Of a stretch of 64,000 bases of DNA, positions 17,701 to 25,600 are shown piece by piece (the first letter of the stretch is position 1; every line of letters starts with the position of its first letter). The translations under genes were made by a program, and so were the position numbers. The notes under the pieces were generated by a model, which saw only the letters and a list, made by a program, of their open reading frames with translations, had not been told where the DNA came from and ran no database searches. The stretch is from assembly GCA_965243715.1 (NCBI GenBank), contig CBDEVU010000017.1, forward strand, positions 124,001 through 188,000, in the 5' to 3' direction. The DNA comes from UBA11606 sp965243715 (GTDB taxonomy: Bacteria > Actinomycetota > Acidimicrobiia > Acidimicrobiales > Aldehydirespiratoraceae).

Positions 17701-20700
17701 CGGTCAGGCGAGTTGCCCTCGATGGTGAGGTCGGCGATGCGGTCGAGCAGGTAGGCGTTGAACTGGCGTTGCAGTGTCTCGCCGGCGTTGAGGTAGCAGT
17801 TGGGTGCTACGACCTCACCGTTGATCATGGCGTCGGGCTGGCTCAGGTAGTAGAGCCCGTGGGTGTCGCCGGGTGCGAAGGTGGTGACGAGGGCGTTGCC
17901 GGTGGCGCGCCCGGCGCGGCCGACGCGTTGGATGTAGTTGGCCGGTTTGGGCGGCACCGATGTGAGCATCACGGCGGAGAGGTCGCCGATGTCGATCCCC
18001 ATCTCGAGGGTGGGGGTGGCGGTGATGACGTTGGGCGAGTCGGGGGCGTCGCCGGACTTGAATGCCTGTTCGAGATCTTCTCGGTCCTGTCGGCCGAGCA
18101 GCCCGGTGTGTTCGCCGGTGACAACGCGCCGGGGTTGGCCATCGCGGTAAAACTCTCGGTAGTAGTCGCGGCGACCGTCGTCGACGATCTTGAACCGGCC
18201 GGGGCAGCGGTAGCGCATGCATGCCGCTCCGTCCCAGAAGTTGATTCGATCGGGGGGCGCTACGTGGCGGTGGCCACACGTGGCGCACTTGAGTCGAGAT
18301 TGGCTGCTGTCTTCGACATCGACGATTCGTACGGCGGCGGGGTTGATGGCGTAGACGAGATTGGAGCCGGTGGTGGTCACGTCGATGGAATCAGTCTCAC
18401 TAGCGAGAAGTGCGAGTGCCGATCGGTTCGCCGAAGCTGCCTGGGCGGGCTCAACCCCGAGGGATCGCACCGCCCAGTCGACGGCCCACGTGGGGGTGGT
18501 GCCGACGGCAGTGAGCGAATCGAAGTCGCCTTTGGGCACCGTGGTCATAAACACCGGCCGGCTCTGGCCGGGGGTGAACGGCGGGAGCCCGTCCGGTCGA
18601 CCTCCCCATACGTGCCATTGGCGGCCGTTGTCGGCCACGTAGGGCTTGAGAAACTCGTGGGTGATGCCACCGCGCAGCCGCAACCGTTCGACAAGCCCGC
18701 GCAGATAGTGCGGCAGGGCGACGAGGGTGGCGGTGTCGAGCGCGCCGAGGTCGTTCTCGAGCTTCTCACCGAGCAGATCGACAACGGCTTGTAGATCGGG
18801 AAGGTCGATCTCGGCAGCTGATGCTCCGACAAGCTCCAGCGTGCGGCCCACTCGAGAGCGCAGGCCGAACTCGACCTGGGCTTCGAACGCCAGTCGCTGC
18901 CGGAGCAGTTGTCGGCCTTCTTCGCTGGGACGGTCGGTCCACACGGTCTTCACGGCTCGATGCAGCGACAGATCGGGGGGTACGAGTCCGTACCAATCGC
19001 GGAGATCGCCTGCCGTCTGAAGCACGAGATCACCGAGGTTGGCCAGTCGGACTTCGCCGGCCTCGCAGATGACGCCGGCCATGAGGGCACGCAGATTGAA
19101 TCGGTAGGTGCGACCGGAGAAAAAGGCGGCGCGGTGCGACGCGTCCTGGACGGAATCGGTGAAGGCGATGAGCTTGCGCTGGCCAGCCTCGACCTGATTC
19201 GAGCCGAAGAGCGTGGAGAGCGACACGGATGCGAGTGATGCGATTTGGGTTCCCAGGAAGCGGATCACATCGCGTTCACCGCATACCGGGCACGTCGACG
19301 ACTTCGCCTCATCTTCGCCGCGGGTGATCAGCACCGGCACGCTGTCCCCGGTCGCCTTGGAGATGATCTCGTGGTTGACGGTGTTGAAGTGGGCCACGCC
19401 GGGTATGTCGGGGTGTGCTCGCAGGAGTGCCCGCAGCTCAGGGTCGCGTCGGAGCGACGCCTGGTAGATCGAGGCTGGGTTGGTGCGCAGGGCGGTGGTC
19501 AGCGGGCTGTGTATGGCCATCCAGCCTGATGAACCGCAGCGGCGGCAGTAGATCGCCGGGAGCTCAAGCGCGTGATGGTCTCCCTCAGGGTCGGGCTCGG
19601 CGATGCCGCTGTCGCGCCAGCGGAAAGCGGGTTCGAGCTGCACACTTCGCAGCACTCGGCTGACTTCACGGATCCAGAGCTGTACTTGGATCGAGAAGAG
19701 GGGACGGGCGTGGCCGCCCACGTCGCGCCGTGCGACCGACAGCAGCCACATGAACTTGACGAGCGCGGACTCGACGGCGGCCGGGTTGCGCATGTGGATG
19801 CGCCCCCAGTCGGCTGCACGGACGTTGATCTCGGCGATTGCATCCTCGATGGCTCTGGAACGGTCTCCTGTGGCATCGAGCACCGCCCGGGTGAGTGGGT
19901 GACCGAGGAGACGGTTGCCGAGGGCGACGAGATCGCCGGGTGGGAGGTCGGGCAGGTCGGGTTCTTCGGGGTCGTGGCAGAACGCGGCGGCCACCGCGTT
20001 GAGCTCATCGACACCGAGCAGTTCTTCGGGGTTGGGGATGGGCAGGTAGTAGTTGACCGGCCCGCACGCTGCTGCGACGGTTTGCAGCCGTTCTCCGATG
20101 ACGGCCTCGTCGTCGATGGGCCGGCCGAAGATCTTGGCGGCGAACTCCGTCATGTCTTGTTCAGCCCGGGCGCCGGAGCCGAGAGTGGCAGATGTGGCCA
20201 CCGGCACGGCTGTGCCAAGCGGACCAGAGGGGCCGGCCATTTTGAGGGTCTGGCCGAGACGTCGTAGCAGCATGGCCACGTCGGTTCCCTGGGCACCGTC
20301 GTAGGTGTGGAACTCGTCGAGCACCACGTATTGCAGCGTGTCGGGCTCGTTGTCGGCCCATAGGTCACGATCCTCACGGCGTAGCAGGAGGAAGTCGAGC
20401 ATTTTGTAGTTGGTGAGGACGATGTCGGGCGGATCGTCGCGCAGCACTTCGCGCTTGTCGATGATGTGGTCGGCGCCCATCGACGAATGGCGCCCCTGGT
20501 CGCCGACGTACATGCCTGCGGTCACACCGGCGAGCAGCGCCTCTTGGTGAATTGTCTCGGCGACGCGGCCTGCCTGGTCTGACGCGAGGGCGTTCATCGG
20601 GTAGAGGATCAGGGCCTTGATGCCCCGTCTTCCCTGCGCCCGCATGCGGGCACAGTGGTCGAGGATCGGGAAGAGAAACGACTCTGTCTTGCCGGAGCCC

Positions 20701-21008
20701 GTGCCGGTGGTGACGATTGTCGGCTCCGGAGTTCGGCCGCCGACGGTGGACAGCCGTTCGAACGCCGCAGCCTGGTGATGCCACGGCCGGAAGCCGTCGG
20801 GCATCCAGCCGAGGGGCGACTCCCAGTCCGCGTCGACCGTCTCGAACGGTGTTTTCACCCGCAGGTACGGGCCGCGGAAGATGCCATCCTCACCCTCGAG
20901 AAACGCCGTCAAGGCATCACGAACATCGTCATCGGTGAGAGCGAATGTCGTCGTCAGGTACTCGACAAGAGCGCGACGGATCTCACCGACAACGAGGGAA
21001 GGAATCAT
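14778..21008 (-). CDS. Giant DEAD-box/DUF1998 helicase with candidate Vsr/DUF559-like nuclease domain
   Basis: At 2076 residues this is the largest protein in the window. It has Walker A GTGSGKT (102-108), a DEFH box (231-234), the motif VI sequence QRVGRAGR near 1022-1029, several CxxC pairs and a DUF1998/MrfA-type Cys cluster (CQC...ACHRCLL, roughly 1590-1605). Around 1700-1760 follow IPDFVIRR, VAVYLDGFQFHAS and a DAEKRRGVRAAGHLVW segment, which resemble the acidic strand and D..R...L...G pattern of Vsr/DUF559 nucleases. The last 60 residues contain an EAAWQDSKVGV-GW-HQW module also seen at the end of the DruE-like helicase. In class-1 DISARM the helicase (DrmA) and DUF1998 (DrmB) parts are separate proteins; here one chain seems to cover both. 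Four-base overlap with the gene upstream. Confidence 0.75.
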   Translation of the reverse strand: MIPSLVVGEIRRALVEYLTTTFALTDDDVRDALTAFLEGEDGIFRGPYLRVKTPFETVDADWESPLGWMPDGFRPWHHQAAAFERLSTVGGRTPEPTIVTTGTGSGKTESFLFPILDHCARMRAQGRRGIKALILYPMNALASDQAGRVAETIHQEALLAGVTAGMYVGDQGRHSSMGADHIIDKREVLRDDPPDIVLTNYKMLDFLLLRREDRDLWADNEPDTLQYVVLDEFHTYDGAQGTDVAMLLRRLGQTLKMAGPSGPLGTAVPVATSATLGSGARAEQDMTEFAAKIFGRPIDDEAVIGERLQTVAAACGPVNYYLPIPNPEELLGVDELNAVAAAFCHDPEEPDLPDLPPGDLVALGNRLLGHPLTRAVLDATGDRSRAIEDAIAEINVRAADWGRIHMRNPAAVESALVKFMWLLSVARRDVGGHARPLFSIQVQLWIREVSRVLRSVQLEPAFRWRDSGIAEPDPEGDHHALELPAIYCRRCGSSGWMAIHSPLTTALRTNPASIYQASLRRDPELRALLRAHPDIPGVAHFNTVNHEIISKATGDSVPVLITRGEDEAKSSTCPVCGERDVIRFLGTQIASLASVSLSTLFGSNQVEAGQRKLIAFTDSVQDASHRAAFFSGRTYRFNLRALMAGVICEAGEVRLANLGDLVLQTAGDLRDWYGLVPPDLSLHRAVKTVWTDRPSEEGRQLLRQRLAFEAQVEFGLRSRVGRTLELVGASAAEIDLPDLQAVVDLLGEKLENDLGALDTATLVALPHYLRGLVERLRLRGGITHEFLKPYVADNGRQWHVWGGRPDGLPPFTPGQSRPVFMTTVPKGDFDSLTAVGTTPTWAVDWAVRSLGVEPAQAASANRSALALLASETDSIDVTTTGSNLVYAINPAAVRIVDVEDSSQSRLKCATCGHRHVAPPDRINFWDGAACMRYRCPGRFKIVDDGRRDYYREFYRDGQPRRVVTGEHTGLLGRQDREDLEQAFKSGDAPDSPNVITATPTLEMGIDIGDLSAVMLTSVPPKPANYIQRVGRAGRATGNALVTTFAPGDTHGLYYLSQPDAMINGEVVAPNCYLNAGETLQRQFNAYLLDRIADLTIEGNSPDRKIGEVINRGLDEGGVLRRIIDAAMHDPHHVESFIDLFGPHLSTDSAATLREYAGAGVEVAIKSAVEVWQSDYKDLVNRRNRLSKGIDRLEAKERTRAEDEQLGDLRGQRASVGKLLGDMRGEYSLIGLERLGVLPNYTLIDDATTLDVTMWAKDDAGKYEVKHYEYARPGALAISEFAPGNSFYAAGHRHVVDALEIGSAAQKLHDEWRLCPDCGHGEIITDETTHSCPRCGASAWADVGSKHRLLRLRTARAAGSEEGTRVYDETDDRRREQYDVVTTVDVDPAHVSGAWQLVDKAFGAEFARHTDIRLINFGLSVRQGEKIRVDGKDVNATRFTVCGQCGAERESRRRPNETDDHHHHQGWCKVRSGAVAADWQALALFHQLTTDAVRVLLPVSMFEIEERLASFKGALLLGLRRDFGGDPDHLDILPCELPNPHGQGRYRFLALYDRVPGGTGYLDRLADPDRMRTILEGARQAIARCQCVNEGRQACHRCLLGVIDRHEYELVSRDLALHLLDDLLSEWEVDDTIATVGSVDIGKVEESELERRFKVALQDWAKTRDDVAIAPAVGHDGRDAWELRFGTGYDIKRYRIEEQEGMGTTPSTIPDFVIRRVDATGTDVAVYLDGFQFHASEDHPNIAADAEKRRGVRAAGHLVWSMVWDDVESFHDAVRAAPPRTPPFVPLLTGMARNNAKQTHSQRPDRPDRLDYETLDKNPMSLLLTYLEHPGEGQWGDLAASLVAGFASVGSRGHIAGANIGTAVETASRGDEIALDSDGPLLASSWANELDLRLTAFLDLADPAAERWTVVAAAPDAPDDYLAAGHRARWRSWLHWTNALQFLGPVETERTAWMAATTEAGSLDQDDLWILTRGSAEQIAARVAEPASAVDLSEAMVEELDLIADGPVRTLVTATLDLGSPDFVAGFEVDGIPIEAAWQDSKVGVMPNDDTTIEGWDIRSVHQWTAKSLHDAVTGNG

Positions 21009-22693
21009 GGGTGCCCGGCACTCTTATGCGGTGGCCGAGGCCAACGACGGGCGGCGATGCGGGCCAACTCGGAGCCCCGCTGAGCGATCGCGTCCTCGTC
21101 CCAATCGTTCCAATTGGGATTGGCACCGATCTCCGCGTTGAGTAGAAGCGACGAATGATGCACGAGGTCAGCTCTGCGGTCGGCCCAGGCAGCGTTTCCG
21201 AGCGAGCTGTTGAGCTCGCCATTGATGAGCGTGAGATTGCCGAGCCGATGGATTGCCCGGTCGCGCTCTTGAGCAGCGAGTTCGCGGGCCGCGGCATCCT
21301 CTCCGGACACGGGCCAGTTGATTTGCCAAGTCTGAGGCATGAGGTGCTCGATCGTGAGGGCGTCGTAGTCGTGGTCGACAGTCTCGGCCTTCACGTTCTC
21401 GGCCTGCAACTGATGGTCGATGCCGCCGAGGATGATTCGGATCTTCCCGCGGGACACGTTGTCGTAGAACTTCCGGCCGATGAAGGTGTCCGCTATCTCA
21501 TCGTCGGTCGGCCACTTCACCGCGCCTTCTCGGACAGCAAGCGATGCTTCGACCGCTTCCGCAATCCCCGATGTCGGGGCAGAGCGGGCGTCTTCGAGCG
21601 TTGCTTGGAAGACCATGTTGTAACCGCGAGTGCTGAAGCCGATCATGGCACGGCGCACAAGGTACGACTCGACCCCTGCGACAGCGCCACGCAGCTGATC
21701 GGGATGGTCGCTGAGGTTGTCCCGCAGCCAGAGCAGCAGCGCCAGCGTCGTGTCCTGTGCGAGCGAACCTACGGTTCGGTAAAGACGAGCGAGCCGCTTG
21801 TCGCTGATCTCCACTTCACCGCGGACCTCGCAGTAGTACTCGGCGTAGCGTTCGATGACCGGGAGGATGTCAACGGCCTTGACCCCTGGGGCGTCGAGGT
21901 GGCGTCGGACCATCCCGTACAGGCGGTCAGGGTGCGCCGTCTCTTTTGACTGAGCGGTCAACCAGGCGGCGAGCATCCGGTCGGCATGGCGGCGCTGGGC
22001 GTGACCGCGTCCGACGTTCTCCTTCCAGAAGGCTTCGTCGAAATGGGCCCAGTGGCGATCATAAAGGTCTTCGACTTCGCCGGGGTTTTGTTGTTCGACA
22101 CGTAGGAAGATGAGGTTCTTGACTAGGTCTGCGGACGACAAGGCAGTCTGACGGCCGTTGAGGACCTCGAAGATGACCTGAGCGTCGTCGTTCGGATCAA
22201 GCTCGATGACGACGATGCGGAACAAGCTCTGGAACGCGTCCACCAGATCACCGAATGTCGGCACGCCATCGATCTCTTCGTCCGCCAGGGTCTTGCGGAC
22301 GCTGTCAGCGAAGAAGCGACGAGCTGCCGTGTATCGGTGCCCGTCGTCAGGAACCTCGTTGCTCATGACGGCCCGCCACTCATCGCGGTCTCGGCGGCGC
22401 GGCCACAGCTTGTGGATCTCATCGGCACCGTCGGCAACATCGTCGGGAATCTCAAGGAGTCGGCGCAAGCTGCGGGCTTGTTTGGACCCGGTCTCGATGG
22501 CGACGTCAAACAACGCCCTCGCAATCAAGTGGAGCGTGGTAAGGCGCTGCTGACCATCGATGACAGCGCGGTGATCGAGGCCACCAGCCTGCACCTTGTG
22601 ATAGTCAAGCACGATTGCGCCGAGGAAGGTGGGGATGATGCAGCGGCGCTCCATCTTCATGAGTCCACCAAGCTGGTGTGTCTTTGCGTCCAT
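21005..22693 (-). CDS. DUF262/DUF1524 (GmrSD-like) protein with truncated N-terminal motif
   Basis: The 562-residue protein has the DUF262 NTP-binding/hydrolysis box VIDGQQRLTTLHL and a C-terminal DUF1524 His-Me nuclease region (LTIEHLMPQTWQ, then HRLGNLTLINGELNSSLGN). This is the GmrSD type IV architecture, which cuts modified phage DNA. The usual P-x-YQR-x-Y-x-W stretch, normally about 40 residues before the FLGAIVL strand, is missing: IIPTF is joined directly to LGAIVL near 22600-22610, which looks like an in-frame deletion. I choose the ATG at 22693, four bases after the methylase stop with GGAG upstream; a longer frame starts at 22720. Its stop overlaps the giant helicase start by four bases. 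Confidence 0.72.
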   Translation of the reverse strand: MDAKTHQLGGLMKMERRCIIPTFLGAIVLDYHKVQAGGLDHRAVIDGQQRLTTLHLIARALFDVAIETGSKQARSLRRLLEIPDDVADGADEIHKLWPRRRDRDEWRAVMSNEVPDDGHRYTAARRFFADSVRKTLADEEIDGVPTFGDLVDAFQSLFRIVVIELDPNDDAQVIFEVLNGRQTALSSADLVKNLIFLRVEQQNPGEVEDLYDRHWAHFDEAFWKENVGRGHAQRRHADRMLAAWLTAQSKETAHPDRLYGMVRRHLDAPGVKAVDILPVIERYAEYYCEVRGEVEISDKRLARLYRTVGSLAQDTTLALLLWLRDNLSDHPDQLRGAVAGVESYLVRRAMIGFSTRGYNMVFQATLEDARSAPTSGIAEAVEASLAVREGAVKWPTDDEIADTFIGRKFYDNVSRGKIRIILGGIDHQLQAENVKAETVDHDYDALTIEHLMPQTWQINWPVSGEDAAARELAAQERDRAIHRLGNLTLINGELNSSLGNAAWADRRADLVHHSSLLLNAEIGANPNWNDWDEDAIAQRGSELARIAARRWPRPPHKSAGHP

Positions 22694-22697
22694 GTGG

Positions 22698-25600
22698 TCA
22701 GTCTCCGTACTCGCCAGCAACGAGACGGCGTTGGAACTCGTTGTAGGCGCGGGTCATCTCCGACTCGCGATCGGCTCTGGTGAACGGTGCCGAGTAGAGG
22801 CCCATCCAGTCGACCGAGTCAGGGTCTTCTTCGTACTGCTCGTAGAGCTTCCAGAGGTTCTTCCACTCGTCCGGCAGATCACCGGCCTTGGCCTGGTCCT
22901 GGAGCTGGGACTGCCGGTAGCCGGCCGACTGGTGGTACCCGCAGATCTTGCGACCCTCAGCATCGAACACCATCTTGTGCTCGTACTTGCGCAACACAGC
23001 GAACTGGGTGCGATACATAGCACACAACTGCTCGGCGGCCAGGCCGAGCATGAGCGCGGCAAGCGCGTCCAACTCGACCAACGCCAGGCGGCGCTCGAAA
23101 TCGCGACGCAACGGTGTGGCCATCGACCATTGCGGCCCTGCGTCACCGAGCGCAAGCCGGTCGAACCCGGGGACTGTCCAGCGGTCCTGGTTCCAAGAAG
23201 GATCGAACAACTCGTCCCACAGCGGGGCGTAGTCAGCGGTCAAGCACGATAGCCGGGAGAACCGGTGAAGCAACGGCGCATCGAGTGGGGATTCGCTCGG
23301 CATCGGGAACTTTGAGACCAAGAACCTCTTCACGTTCACTACACCTGACACCTTGACCATGTAGTCAACTGGTAGGGAAGACCAGAGACCAGCCGCCAGG
23401 ACCGTCGCTGCGGGCCCGTCAAGTGCAATCGAGGACGCACCGCCAACATGCGCGGGACCCGGTTGCAGGACCGAAACGTGTAGCGATCTCACGAGTCCTG
23501 GTTGGGTCATCGCTCGCCAGATCAGCCGCCAGTGGCCCGATGAGTTCGTTTCATCCCAGTGGTCGAGGGCGGCGTCGTAGGTGTCGCGGTCGGTGGCGCG
23601 TTGGTAGTTGGTGCGGGGGATGACGTGTTCGGGGAGGTTTTCAAGATCCCATTCGCTGTAGTCCTGGTTGTGTTTGCAGTTTTCGTTAGGTTGTTTGTTG
23701 AATGGGGTGGCGATTGTGAAATGGGGACCTTGGAGGATCACTTCGTCCCACGAGTCGGGGACGGCTGTTTCCCAACGAATGATCCCGTCTGTCTTGGCGT
23801 TCGTCTCGTTCCAACCTTGAGTCCAGTGGTAGTCGTGGTCGGCGAGGCGGACGGGTTGGGCTGCGAGCACTGAGAGTGCTTTGAGGTCGGCGACGGTGAC
23901 CGGGCGGAGAAGGCGGGCTTCGGACGGTGGGGTGCCGGGTTCGTCGAACAGCTTGGCCCAGTCGGCGAGCACATCCTCGGTGATGGTGAGCACTCGGTCC
24001 CGATGCGGCCGCAGGTCCCAGCCGCCTTCGGGGTACTGGATACCGGGAGCGAGACCCGCACCGTTGTGCTCGAGTGACCGGTCGATTGTGTCGGGAACCA
24101 TGAGCGACGCAGCCTGCAAGAACTTGACTTGGCTCCGCGGCCGGTACACGTTGATCCCAAATGCGGTTTTATCGGTAACGTCCTCGAACAGGATCTTCTC
24201 GTTGTAGAACATGAAATGCCGAGCCAAGTGCCCGTATGTTCTGTTGCGGAGTGCTGCTGCATTGGGGTCGGTGAAGTGGCTTTCGGGGTGGAGGAGGGCG
24301 GCGATGCCGTTGGGATTGTTGTGGCGCCAGACGGTGTCCATGAAGACCATGTAGAGGTTGGTCCTCGTTCCCATGAGCACATTTCGCAGGACGGGTGAGC
24401 CTAGGTATTCGACGACTCCTTCGGCTGAGGCGAGCTCGGTCAGGTAGCCGGCCTGCACAGTCGGCGAGGTGAGGTTGTCGAGTCGGCGTTGCTTTCGCAC
24501 GGCCGCTGGGGCCTTGTCGGTGATCCCCCACCACGGATCGTGCTCGGCGAGGACGAGGTCGTCCTTCCAGTCAAGGCGAACCCATGGTGGGTTGCCGACC
24601 TGGAGATCGAACCCGCCGTTGGTGAATACGGGGGCGAACTCGAGGTCCCAGTGCCAGGTGCCTTCGCGCTCGGCGGCGTCGAGGGCTACCGCCAGCCAGG
24701 GATGCGTGTGGCGGAGGTCTTCGAGGGTGTGGTGGCCGTCGCTGTGGGCGGTGTCGGCATCGAGCATGGCCTGGTAGTCGGCGAAGATGTCGAGCTGCCC
24801 GGTGAGCCCGTGGGTCTCGTCGGGACGGACCAGCTCCTCCACGACTTGCAGCCATTGGTTCCATGGCGGCGGCGTGACGGCGGTGTCGAGGGGCCAGAAC
24901 CACAGGCCAACCCAGGCGTCCATCACGGTGCGCAGCCGGCCCAGCGGTGTATCGGGATTGAGAATTGCCCCGTAGGCGTCGTCGCGACTAGTTGTGGCGC
25001 GTTCGGTGCCGAACTCGGCCCCGTAAATGTCGATCGGGCGGCGCAATTGGCGTTGGGTTGCCTCGATGCGCGCCGTTCCCAACTTCCACAGTTCCTCGAT
25101 GGCGGCGGCGAGTTGGGTGAGGCGTTTGGTGTCGTTGCCAGAGGGGGCTTTGAGCACCGTTGCACGCCACTCCTTGAGCGCCTTCGCCTCGGTTTCGCGC
25201 AGTTCTTTGGCCTCTTTGCGGTCGGCAACTGCGGCCCAGCCGTGGCCAGGAAGCAGGAAGTGGTGGATCTCGTTCGACCCGAGCGGGGTGTCGAGAGGCC
25301 GGTCCTTTGGGGGAGCAACCTTGTCTTTGCGGGTCTCCTTCCAGGGCTTGTCACCGAGCTGATCAACGGTCCACGTCGCTCGCCGGCATCCGATGAGGCT
25401 GTTGCCCCGGCGGAGCTGGAGTCCGAACCACGGCGCTTTGAGGCCGGGGTACATCGAGTTGAGCCACAGACTCACCTCGGCCAGCTCCAGGGCGGTGGCG
25501 TTGAGGTCGACGCCATACGTCTGGTGCAGGGCAAAGTGGGCCTTCACCTTCTGAAGCTCGAACCGGTAACGCTCCGGGTCGAGACTCTCACCCAACTCGG

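Noticed and set aside
17613..18794. 393-aa plus-strand open frame inside the giant helicase gene
   Set aside because: Val/Gly/Asp-rich translation typical of antisense high-GC shadow frames.
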